From NCBI RefSeq assembly GCF_030813055.1, contig NZ_JAUSTW010000004.1, positions 434,001 to 498,000 on the forward strand: DNA of 64,000 nucleotides. The letters run 5' to 3'. The position numbers were made by a program, and so were the translations under genes. Under the pieces are notes generated by a model, which searched no databases, was not told where the DNA came from, and saw only the letters and a program-made list of their open reading frames with translations. This document shows positions 1 to 7,021 of the stretch, in pieces. How positions within the stretch are numbered: position 1 is the first letter of the stretch; each line of letters opens with the position of its first letter. This DNA comes from Neobacillus ginsengisoli. GTDB lineage: Bacteria; Bacillota; Bacilli; Bacillales_B; DSM-18226.

Positions 1-1
1 T

Positions 2-268
2 GAAGAATTACGGGTATTTGACTCTCAAAAAGTGATTCAGAAATTTAATTTATTTGTATCCCGGATTGAACATGATTCAATTATGGGCCGTGCCGAAGCA
101 TTTAGGGCTCTTGGAAAAATGAGAACAAAGCCTGAGATTGCTAGATTAATCGCCCGTTATTGCGTTGCAATCGGATATGCTGATGGCAATTTTGACCCTG
201 GGGAAAAGCAAATGGTAAGCGATATTTGTCGTGAACTTGGCTTAAACCCGACTGAATTTTTATCATAA
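2..268 (+). CDS. TerB-like (tellurite resistance TerB family) protein, C-terminal fragment
   Basis: The reading frame is open from the left edge to a TAA at 266-268, so only the last 88 residues are present and the start lies outside the window. The visible part resembles the C-terminal half of TerB-family proteins: an ELRVFDSQKVI segment, an amphipathic helical stretch, and an acidic YADGNFDPGEK segment of the kind that coordinates metal in TerB. The family is linked to tellurite and stress responses, but the biochemical role is poorly defined. It converges on selB with a shared terminator between them. The family call is from residue pattern only. Confidence 0.7.
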   Translation, partial: EELRVFDSQKVIQKFNLFVSRIEHDSIMGRAEAFRALGKMRTKPEIARLIARYCVAIGYADGNFDPGEKQMVSDICRELGLNPTEFLS

Positions 269-276
269 CAAAATAA

Positions 277-310
277 AACCTCAATCCGAGCCGAGGATTG
301 AGGTTTTTCT
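277..310. terminator. Bidirectional intrinsic terminator between terB-like gene and selB
   Basis: An 11-bp perfect stem (AACCTCAATCC 277-287 with GGATTGAGGTT 295-305) and a 7-nt loop is followed by T residues on the plus strand and preceded by an A-rich run that gives U residues on the minus strand. It sits between two convergent genes. Confidence 0.9.
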
Positions 311-311
311 A

Positions 312-2192
312 TTATTGCCAAACCCGTTTATTTTCTAAACGTTTTGTAAGCCCTAATGCATCCAATTGTTCTAAAAACGGAATCATGTATTTTCGTGAGA
401 GGCCGAGGGTTTCTTTAGCTGCTCCCACTTCAAACTCAGCTCCGGTATGACTGCGGAGTTTTTCGATTGCTGCGTTAAATACCTTGCCATGGTAGGCAAA
501 CTGTTCGTCTAACAATACAATTAGTTCTTGATCTTTGAGAAAACGTTTTAAGTCGGTCTCCAGATTGCCCGGAATGCCTGCTTCTATAAAATAATCCTTT
601 AAAGACCGGACTTTTAGGCCGTCAGCGTTGATTTTTTCGAGCATATTTTCAGTCCGTTTTTGCCAGCTTTCCGGAACATGGGGAACAAAACCCGCCAAAG
701 AAACAAATTGGTCTTTCCGTTTAAAAATTCTTTTGGTAATTCCATTTTCAAGAACAAATTCAAGCAGTGATTTTGGAAATCTTTTTTGCAATAGTTGTAA
801 AAGCTCTGCTTTGTTAACGCCGATTTTCATTGGGTGAAATTGATGAAATCCTTGTAAGCGGTCATAAATGTCTTCTTCAATTGAATGAATGAGCACCGGA
901 AGTGTATATTCTTTACCATTATAGAAAACAACATCTTCCTCCGTTAGATGCTCTTTTAAGGTAGATTCATCAAGTGCCGTCCGCTTAATCAACTCAACTA
1001 ACGGCAGACTTTTAGCTTCAATTAAAGCCGCAGTAATCCGTTCCTTTGGTGAACCAGCCTTTTTCTTTTCAAGCTCTTCAATTGTTTGGTCACCAAATCG
1101 ATACTTATTTCCGCGAGGATCTATTACCCAGCCCCCGCCAATCGTTTTTTGCGGACTTGGGCGCCTTAAAATAAAACGATCGCCTCGTTTCGTGAGGACT
1201 TCCTCCTCAAGTCTAAGCTGACAAAGAATTTCATCATTTTCTACTTTAAGCTCATTGCGGTCAAAGAAAACGATACGACCCATTACCTCAGCTGTTCCGA
1301 TATGGAGCTTTATTGGCATCCGCTGTTTGACTAAGTGATCTAAATCTTCAACAACCCGAACTGCGACATCCAGCGTCTTCGTCACAATGAAATGTTCTGA
1401 CGAAACAAGAACTTCACCGCGCTCTAAATCCTCTTTTGCGACCCCTGAGAGGTTAATGGCCGCACGCTGTCCCGCAAAGGCTTTTTGTGCAGGACTATGG
1501 TGAATCTGTATTTGCCGCGCACGTACCTCGTGGCCTTTTGGCATAATTTTAAGCGTTTGGCCTTCCTCAACTGATCCCTCATAAACAGTTCCTCTAACAA
1601 CCGTCCCCTGCCCCTTCACTGTAAACACTTGGTCAATCGGCAGACGAAAAGCACCTTTGGCATCACGCATTTCTTGCTCTTTCAGGGTCTTGATAATTAA
1701 ATTTTTAATTTTATCGATCCCTTTATGTGAAAGGCTGTCAACTAACACAAAGGGGGCATCTTCAAAAACTGTCCCAGTTAACTCTTCTAAAATATCATCT
1801 TTGACCAGTTCGATAAATTCTTCGTCCACCCGGTCAATTTTTGATATGGCGATTATGCCGGTTTTTACACCGAGAAATTTAAGGATATCCAAATGTTCTC
1901 TTGTTTGCGGCATGACACCTTCATCGGCGGCAACGACTAACACAACCAAGTCAATTCCGGCAACACCGGCAATCATTTGCCGGATAAATCGTTCGTGTCC
2001 CGGCACATCAATGACAGAAATTTGAATTTCATGATCTTCATATAAGGGAGCAAATCCGAGTTCAATAGAGATTTGTCGTTCCTTTTCTTCCTTTAACCGG
2101 TCAGTATCAACGTTGGTAAGCGCTTTTGTTAATGACGTTTTCCCATGATCGATATGTCCTGCCATTCCTATGGTAAAATATCTTTTTTCCAA
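312..2192 (-). CDS. selB: Selenocysteine-specific translation elongation factor SelB
   Basis: SelB is a GTPase that delivers selenocysteyl-tRNA(Sec) to UGA codons marked by a SECIS hairpin. The N-terminus carries G1 (GHIDHGKT, about residues 12-19), G3 (DVPGHE, about 62-67) and G4 (SKID, about 116-119). EF-Tu-like beta-barrel domains follow, then the SPQKTIGGGWVIDP segment typical of SelB and a C-terminal region of about 250 residues expected to hold the winged-helix SECIS-binding repeats. I prefer the TTG at 2192 (MEKRYFTIG, 626 aa): an AGGTGG ribosome site lies 5-6 nt upstream, whereas the GTG at 2201 overlaps it. It lies 70 bp downstream of coaW on the same strand. No selA, selD or tRNA-Sec is visible here, so the other parts of the pathway must lie elsewhere. 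Confidence 0.93.
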   Translation of the reverse strand: MEKRYFTIGMAGHIDHGKTSLTKALTNVDTDRLKEEKERQISIELGFAPLYEDHEIQISVIDVPGHERFIRQMIAGVAGIDLVVLVVAADEGVMPQTREHLDILKFLGVKTGIIAISKIDRVDEEFIELVKDDILEELTGTVFEDAPFVLVDSLSHKGIDKIKNLIIKTLKEQEMRDAKGAFRLPIDQVFTVKGQGTVVRGTVYEGSVEEGQTLKIMPKGHEVRARQIQIHHSPAQKAFAGQRAAINLSGVAKEDLERGEVLVSSEHFIVTKTLDVAVRVVEDLDHLVKQRMPIKLHIGTAEVMGRIVFFDRNELKVENDEILCQLRLEEEVLTKRGDRFILRRPSPQKTIGGGWVIDPRGNKYRFGDQTIEELEKKKAGSPKERITAALIEAKSLPLVELIKRTALDESTLKEHLTEEDVVFYNGKEYTLPVLIHSIEEDIYDRLQGFHQFHPMKIGVNKAELLQLLQKRFPKSLLEFVLENGITKRIFKRKDQFVSLAGFVPHVPESWQKRTENMLEKINADGLKVRSLKDYFIEAGIPGNLETDLKRFLKDQELIVLLDEQFAYHGKVFNAAIEKLRSHTGAEFEVGAAKETLGLSRKYMIPFLEQLDALGLTKRLENKRVWQ

Positions 2193-2262
2193 GATTGCCA
2201 CCTACTTTATTGTCTTCCATTTAAATGTAGCTTGAATGGAATAAATGTTCAAGGAAACATTT

Positions 2263-3060
2263 TTAGACAGAAAAACAAGCACCCGCTGCCCCGCAGAACT
2301 CTCCATTTTGTAAAAACCTTGAAGTTAAGCCGAACATACCGGTATATAACTCTAGGTTTTTCTTTAATGACTGATTGCCAACCAGTGTGCTTCCAATATA
2401 AATTACATTGTTGATCCGGTGAATAGCTCCTGCCTGCAATGTAAGCAAAACGACAGTCTCGGCAATCATATTCGTAAGTGACGCCATCCGGTCGGAATCC
2501 GTATGCTTTACGTTTCTTCCTTTCGCAAAATTGGCTGCGGTTAAATTGCCATCGATTGGCGGTTCTGCCATTTCATAAATATCGCGAACGAGTAAATCAA
2601 CATTGCCCTTTTCTCCTTCATTCGCAAGGATGGTCAGCTGATGAAAATCCTCTTCCTCCGTTAAGATAGTTCCAAGCCCGGTGAATGTTCCTCCACCTAC
2701 CCCGCTGCCAAGAATCCGTTCATACGTATCACCGTTGACCACATGCCATGACGTACCGGTGCCGATGTTAACGAGTAAAAAGGGATTTTCAATTTTCTTG
2801 TTTTCCTCGAGCAAGAATAACCGTGCACCATCACACGTTGCTTGGAATTCAGGAATGATGACGCCTCTTGGAAAATATTTTTTTTGAATGATATGGGATT
2901 TCCCTCCGGTTAACGCAACAGTTACACTAGGGGCAACTAGTTTCAACCAGGAAATAGCAGTGTCCAACTCCTCGATCGAAAACTTTTTATAATGCATCTG
3001 ATGATTTTCCAGATAAGCTATTTTAATTAATGTACCTCCGGCATCAATTCCCGCTTTCAT
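2263..3060 (-). CDS. coaW: Type II pantothenate kinase
   Basis: This enzyme phosphorylates pantothenate with ATP, the first step of coenzyme A synthesis. The 265-residue protein has the ASKHA-fold phosphate-1 motif at the N-terminus (MKAGIDAGGTLIKIAY), an ALTGGKSH segment and the adenosine/phosphate-2 loop LLVNIGTGTSW near residues 98-108, all typical of the CoaW/PanK type II family of staphylococci and bacilli and unlike type I (CoaA) or type III (CoaX). The ATG at 3060 has GGAG 8 nt upstream. It is the first gene of a probable two-gene unit with selB and is divergent from mntH. I saw nothing that ties it functionally to SelB. Confidence 0.9.
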   Translation of the reverse strand: MKAGIDAGGTLIKIAYLENHQMHYKKFSIEELDTAISWLKLVAPSVTVALTGGKSHIIQKKYFPRGVIIPEFQATCDGARLFLLEENKKIENPFLLVNIGTGTSWHVVNGDTYERILGSGVGGGTFTGLGTILTEEEDFHQLTILANEGEKGNVDLLVRDIYEMAEPPIDGNLTAANFAKGRNVKHTDSDRMASLTNMIAETVVLLTLQAGAIHRINNVIYIGSTLVGNQSLKKNLELYTGMFGLTSRFLQNGEFCGAAGACFSV

Positions 3061-3151
3061 TCATTCCACTCCTTTCGATAACAACCAGGTTTTCCTTATG
3101 TATTTGACAGTCAGCTATTTTTTCCTGCATATCTTTTCATGATTCCTCATG

Positions 3152-3187
3152 AAAAGAGCGTCGCTCGGCTACCCGATTTGCTCTTTT
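3152..3187 (+). terminator. Terminator-like hairpin between coaW and mntH
   Basis: AAAAGAGC (3152-3159) pairs with GCTCTTTT (3180-3187), with an inner TCGG-CTAC-CCGA hairpin, and is followed by TAT. It does not follow any plus-strand gene; it lies upstream of the mntH promoter and of coaW. It may insulate the divergent promoters. Function is inferred from shape only. Confidence 0.45.
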
Positions 3188-3242
3188 TATATAAAACCGA
3201 TTTTATTTTAAAAATAAATATCAACTTTTTTAAGCAAAAATG

Positions 3243-3271
3243 TACACAAATACTCGGAAATTTAATATAAT
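3243..3271 (+). promoter_or_regulatory. Putative sigma-A promoter of mntH
   Basis: A TATAAT -10 hexamer at 3266-3271 lies 17 bp after a weak -35 (TACACA, 3243-3248). It is followed by the MntR box and then by mntH. Confidence 0.6.
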
Positions 3272-3282
3272 GAATTTATAAA

Positions 3283-3300
3283 TTTGCATTAAGGAAACAT
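3283..3300 (+). promoter_or_regulatory. MntR operator of mntH
   Basis: TTTGCATTAAGGAAACAT closely matches the manganese-dependent MntR box known in front of Bacillus mntH (TTTGCCTTAAGGAAAC core, one difference). It lies about 11 bp downstream of the -10 hexamer, over the expected start of transcription, where Mn-loaded MntR would block initiation. The regulator itself is not in the window. Confidence 0.85.
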
Positions 3301-3361
3301 TTATTGACGAACGAACAAAGCTTGCTTATACGAAAGTATTAACAAGAAAGGATGGTGTCTT

Positions 3362-4666
3362 ATGAGCCAAGCGAATTCAATGGCTGTTGAACGGTCTATA
3401 GCAGCAGAACACCGGACAGTTTCGGCGGCTAGAGATGCCATTAACGGGAAAGTTAAAGGCATCCGTGCACTACTTCCATTTCTCGGACCTGCATTTATTG
3501 CCTCAATTGCTTATATAGATCCAGGAAATTTTGCAACTAACATTCAAAGCGGCGCCCGTTTCGGCTATAAAATGCTTTGGGTGATCGTTTTAGCCAATTT
3601 GATGGCAATGCTACTTCAAAACATGTCTGCTAAACTCGGAATTGCAACAGGAAAAAGCCTACCGGAGGTTTGCAGAGATAATATGCCGAAATGGCTTACC
3701 ATCACAATGTGGGTGGTATCTGAGCTGGCGGCGATGGCAACTGATCTTGCCGAATTTTTAGGGGCTACACTCGCCTTAAATTTACTTGCAGGTATTCCGA
3801 TGTTGTATGCCACAATCATTACTGGTATCGTTACCTATCTGATTTTAATGTTAGAAAAATACGGATTCCGACCGTTGGAAAAATTTATTGCGGCGTTCGC
3901 AGTCCTAATCGGCTTATGTTACTTGGTTGAAACGGTTCTTTCAAAACCAAATCTATCACTTGTCGCTTATCACAGTGTCGTGCCATGGCTTGGAAACAAT
4001 GAAAGCATTATTCTCGCCGTCGGGGTAATTGGTGCAACTGTAATGCCGCATGCCATCTATCTGCACTCAAGCTTGACGCAAGGACGGATCATTCCACGTA
4101 ATGATATGGAAAAAATCAAAATTCAAAAATTCAGTACAAAAGAGATTCTGATTGCAATGACGCTCGCCGGATTTGTCAATCTTGCTATGATGTATATGGC
4201 AGCATCTGTTTTTAATACATCAGGTCATAGTCAAATCGCAGATATTACATCTGCCTATCATACGCTAACACCACTGCTTGGATCTGCGGCAGCAAGTGTA
4301 TTCTTGATTTCTTTACTCGCATCAGGAGTTTCAAGCTCAGTGGTTGGAACGATGGCGGGGCAAGTTATTATGCAAGGCTTTGTAGGCTTCACGATTCCAT
4401 TATGGATTCGCCGTTTAGTAACGATGCTTCCAACTGTTATCATCGTCGCAATGGGTGTCGATCCAACCAGAACACTCGTTATCAGCCAAGTGGTGCTAAG
4501 TATCGTGCTACCATTTCCGGTCATTGCGTTAATCTATTTCACGCAAAAGAAAGACTTAATGGGGGTTCTCACAAATAAGCGGATTACAACCCTAACCTCC
4601 ACCCTATTTGCCATCTTAATACTAGGCTTAAATCTTTGGTTAATTTTCCAAACGTTCTTTGGATAA
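3362..4666 (+). CDS. mntH: Nramp-family divalent metal transporter (manganese uptake)
   Basis: This is a 434-residue proton-coupled Mn(II)/Fe(II) importer of the Nramp family in the cytoplasmic membrane. The family's TM1 metal-site motif DPGNFATNIQ lies near residues 51-60 and the TM6 motif VMPHAIYLHSS near 227-237; about eleven hydrophobic segments follow the roughly 35-residue polar N-terminus. The ATG has AAAGGATGG upstream. Regulation is expected to be by MntR through the box at 3283-3300, and a strong terminator follows, so it is probably monocistronic. The long N-terminal tail is common in Bacillus homologues. Confidence 0.95.
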   Translation: MSQANSMAVERSIAAEHRTVSAARDAINGKVKGIRALLPFLGPAFIASIAYIDPGNFATNIQSGARFGYKMLWVIVLANLMAMLLQNMSAKLGIATGKSLPEVCRDNMPKWLTITMWVVSELAAMATDLAEFLGATLALNLLAGIPMLYATIITGIVTYLILMLEKYGFRPLEKFIAAFAVLIGLCYLVETVLSKPNLSLVAYHSVVPWLGNNESIILAVGVIGATVMPHAIYLHSSLTQGRIIPRNDMEKIKIQKFSTKEILIAMTLAGFVNLAMMYMAASVFNTSGHSQIADITSAYHTLTPLLGSAAASVFLISLLASGVSSSVVGTMAGQVIMQGFVGFTIPLWIRRLVTMLPTVIIVAMGVDPTRTLVISQVVLSIVLPFPVIALIYFTQKKDLMGVLTNKRITTLTSTLFAILILGLNLWLIFQTFFG

Positions 4667-4678
4667 AATTGGGGCTAT

Positions 4679-4713
4679 TACCACAGTCTTTGATTAAGAC
4701 TGTGGTATTTTTT
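4679..4713 (+). terminator. Intrinsic terminator of mntH
   Basis: A 12-bp stem (TACCACAGTCTT 4679-4690 with AAGACTGTGGTA 4696-4707) with a 5-nt loop is followed by a run of T. Confidence 0.95.
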
Positions 4714-4761
4714 TATCATTTGGGTGGAATTTTCTGAGATTTTATCTACAAATTCTCGATT

Positions 4762-5226
4762 TCAGTTCTTCCTTTCTTTTTCAAAAAGACTAATAAATAA
4801 GCCCGGCACGACCTCCACGTTACGAGCTAATCGAAAGCCATTTTTTAAATAAAGCCTCTTGGCAGGAGTATTGTCCTTTCCTGTTGATACTTTTAAAACC
4901 GTTATTTCAGGATGAATTTCTTCTAATGCACTCAACAATTTTTGCGCAAATCCCTTGCGAAAATGCTTCGGGTGAACGACCATGCGGCAAATCGCGAGCT
5001 CCTTATTTTCAATTTTATAAGCAAGCGCACCGGCAAGATCTTCCCCTTCAAAATAGCCCAGGAAGGTTTCACCGCACTCCTTTAGCTCCTCCAAGGACTC
5101 TTTAAGTGGCGGAATATCAAAAAAACGAATCAAATTTGCTTCAACGAGATAGGAGGCCTTCTGTAATTTAAACAATTCTAGAACTAACCTCGTATTTTGA
5201 AAATCTATTATTTTAATCAAGATCAA
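4762..5226 (-). CDS. GNAT-family N-acetyltransferase
   Basis: This 154-residue protein has the GNAT fold: a beta-strand with CRMVVHPKHFRKGFAQKLL (about residues 79-97) gives the acetyl-CoA pyrophosphate loop in the variant form R-K-G-F-A, and the C-terminal part has the common A-KRLYLKNGFR segment. The substrate cannot be told from sequence. Two TTG codons (5226 and 5220) follow an AAAGGGG ribosome site; the first is kept but its spacing is short. No operon partner. Confidence 0.85.
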   Translation of the reverse strand: MILIKIIDFQNTRLVLELFKLQKASYLVEANLIRFFDIPPLKESLEELKECGETFLGYFEGEDLAGALAYKIENKELAICRMVVHPKHFRKGFAQKLLSALEEIHPEITVLKVSTGKDNTPAKRLYLKNGFRLARNVEVVPGLFISLFEKERKN

Positions 5227-5343
5227 ATTTCCCCTTTGATTATTTGAACGACCAATTTTATCCCATTTGAATCAGTTTTTTTCAATAAGAACATAATAAA
5301 TGCAAATATGAAATGAAGGCTCAGAAGAACTGGAGTTGTTAAT

Positions 5344-6036
5344 TTGAAAAAGTTGCTATCATATATTTTGAGGATACTTTCATTAATTGCCATAGTAATC
5401 TTAACAATAGCTTTTTATGTATTAATTGGATTTGTTCAAGAAAAGCTCTTTGCACCTAAAGAATATTTACTATGGATTTTTAAATATCCTGTTTCGAGGT
5501 TGGTATTTATATATGAATTGTTTATTGGATTTGGTTTTTTCTACCTTTTTAATAAGGGATTTAGGGAGTCATTTTCAAATAATGTCTTTTTTAAGCGGCA
5601 TCGAGTATCCTTACTCTCTGCATTTGTACTGTTTAATATAATTCTTTTATACACCATAATCACGGATGTTACAGTTATTACAAATAAAAAAATAATTGAC
5701 TATTCATTTCTCTCCCCTCAGGGCAAGGAACACAGTTACCATGATGTTGCGGGGATAAACACAGGGGTGTATGGAAAGAAATTTTATGTACCATTTACAC
5801 ATTCCAAAGGTGATTTTTATTACATAATAAAATTAAATGACGGAACTAGGATTGATTTAACTGAAATGGGCGGGGCAAAAAATGATATCGACGAACGTTT
5901 TATTATTGAGAAACTTGACATTCAATTTGTAAATATGGGAATTCCAAAAACATCAAGTATGGCTAATTTCAAGTACAGTACCTTAGGTAAAATTTATAAC
6001 GATAAGATACGAAATATATTACAAAATACCAAGTGA
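5344..6036 (+). CDS. Membrane protein of unknown function
   Basis: I do not recognise this 230-residue protein. It has three hydrophobic segments (about residues 7-30, 43-63 and 88-112) and then a polar region of about 115 residues with alternating strand-like segments (FYYIIKLNDGTRIDLTEMGG), which would be the soluble domain. Start is TTG at 5344. It is AT-rich and stands alone between the GNAT gene and the DUF3889 gene, with no convincing operon partner. Confidence 0.6.
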   Translation: MKKLLSYILRILSLIAIVILTIAFYVLIGFVQEKLFAPKEYLLWIFKYPVSRLVFIYELFIGFGFFYLFNKGFRESFSNNVFFKRHRVSLLSAFVLFNIILLYTIITDVTVITNKKIIDYSFLSPQGKEHSYHDVAGINTGVYGKKFYVPFTHSKGDFYYIIKLNDGTRIDLTEMGGAKNDIDERFIIEKLDIQFVNMGIPKTSSMANFKYSTLGKIYNDKIRNILQNTK

Positions 6037-6083
6037 TTCCTAACAAAAGCAATCCCATAAGTTCTATGTTTCCCATAAAAAAA

Positions 6084-6152
6084 ATAACCTTTAGGTGAGA
6101 ATATCACTTTTTCCTTAAAGCTAATTTCCATTCACCAAGAACCTAAAGTTAT
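6084..6152. repeat. Inverted repeat, 12-bp arms
   Basis: ATAACCTTTAGGT (6084-6096) and ACCTAAAGTTAT (6141-6152) are inverted copies with one bulged base and a 44-bp spacer. There is no T tract directly after it. It lies between the unknown membrane protein gene and the DUF3889 gene; its role is unknown. Confidence 0.5.
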
Positions 6153-6237
6153 GTAAAAATTTTATAATGAAAACATTTACTACATAAGTTATTACTTGAA
6201 ATGAAATGATAATAGCAAAAACAATGAGGGTTATATT

Positions 6238-6579
6238 GTGAGAAAACTATTGATCAGTTTATCTGTACTAATTCTTCTTTGCTTAAATTGTATAAATCCC
6301 GTGATTTTATTTAGCACGGCATATGCCCAACAGAAACCGATCCCTCCATATGCTAAGTGGGGTGCTTTAGCAATGAAGATGACTAAGGAAAAATATCCGA
6401 ATGCCCGGATCATTGATTACCTTCATATCGGTAGGATAAGCGGACCAAATTCCTCAACAGAGAAATTCAAATTATGGTTAAAAGATAACAGCAAAGAATT
6501 CGGTGTATTCGTAAATATTGAATTTAACAACGAGACAGAAAAAGTCATTAAAGTGACTTTTACGGAGACAGCAAAATAA
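6238..6579 (+). CDS. DUF3889 family secreted protein (YqzG/YhdC-like)
   Basis: This 113-residue protein has a signal peptide (hydrophobic core about residues 5-26, cleavage probably after AYA at 28-30) and a mature domain beginning QQKPIPPYAKWG, which matches the small Bacillus family DUF3889 with its conserved YPNARIIDYLHIGR segment. The function of the family is unknown; the mature part has the look of a single PepSY-like alpha/beta unit. Start is GTG at 6238. It stands alone. Confidence 0.8.
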   Translation: MRKLLISLSVLILLCLNCINPVILFSTAYAQQKPIPPYAKWGALAMKMTKEKYPNARIIDYLHIGRISGPNSSTEKFKLWLKDNSKEFGVFVNIEFNNETEKVIKVTFTETAK

Positions 6580-6615
6580 ACCTTTTCCCTCATCATAATT
6601 TTTAGATAACGTAAA

Positions 6616-6942
6616 TTAAATTTCAAAAAAATTATCTCTTTCAACTTTACAAACTCTAAGAGAGAATTTTTTGTACCATATTCTTTTCCCTTTATCTTGT
6701 GCAATTTTATGGGCAGCATTTTCCTTCCATTCCTTTATTGAATCTAAAGAATCCCAATAAGAAACAGTAATTCCTAATCCCTCATCACGGGCAGATTCTA
6801 CACCTAAAAAACCCTTCTGTTGTGAAGCTAACTCTACCATTTTGTCTGCCATCATCCCGTACCCATTTTCACCGTTTGTTCGCTGTGAAGTAAATATAAC
6901 GGCATAATAGGGCGGACGAGGAGTTTTTGCTAGACCGCTCAT
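6616..6942 (-). CDS. Antibiotic biosynthesis monooxygenase (ABM) domain protein, YqjZ-like
   Basis: The 108-residue product has the dimeric alpha/beta-barrel (ABM) pattern: a first strand PPYYAVIFTSQR, a helix ADKMVELASQQKGFLGVESARDE, then ITVSYWDSLDSIKEWK and an aromatic C-terminal segment. Such proteins are small oxygenases or heme/quinone-binding proteins; the substrate is unknown. I chose the ATG at 6942 because the GGGAGG ribosome site abuts the upstream ATG at 6951 but is 9 nt from this one. It lies downstream of the sbcDC operon on the same strand but is separated by a repeat hairpin. Confidence 0.8.
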   Translation of the reverse strand: MSGLAKTPRPPYYAVIFTSQRTNGENGYGMMADKMVELASQQKGFLGVESARDEGLGITVSYWDSLDSIKEWKENAAHKIAQDKGKRIWYKKFSLRVCKVERDNFFEI

Positions 6943-6967
6943 TTTATACATCCTCCCTTTTAGTTCT

Positions 6968-7005
6968 AGCGCCCGGCGACGTGACGGATTCGCTAAACGG
7001 GCGCT
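6968..7005. repeat. GC-rich hairpin of an interspersed Bacillus-type repeat
   Basis: AGCGCCCG (6968-6975) pairs with CGGGCGCT (6998-7005), followed by TCCGCTTTTC. The sequence is much richer in GC than its surroundings, and the CGGGCGCTTCCGCTTTTC tail is familiar from intergenic repeats in Bacillaceae genomes. It could also act as a terminator. Only one copy is in this window. Confidence 0.5.
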
Positions 7006-7021
7006 TCCGCTTTTCTAAGTC

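Noticed and set aside
1657..2025. Plus-strand open frame opposite selB (122 codons)
   Set aside because: Shadow of selB: no ribosome site, composition typical of the antisense of a coding gene.
2241..2262. AAGGAAACATTT upstream of selB, identical over 12 nt to part of the mntH MntR box
   Set aside because: The other half of the box (TTTGCATT) is missing and the sequence instead forms a weak AAATGTT/AACATTT palindrome after coaW. Probably chance.
6618..6719. Minus-strand 98-codon frame overlapping the DUF3889 gene end and ABM gene (6423-6719)
   Set aside because: Overlaps two supported genes in other frames and has no ribosome site.
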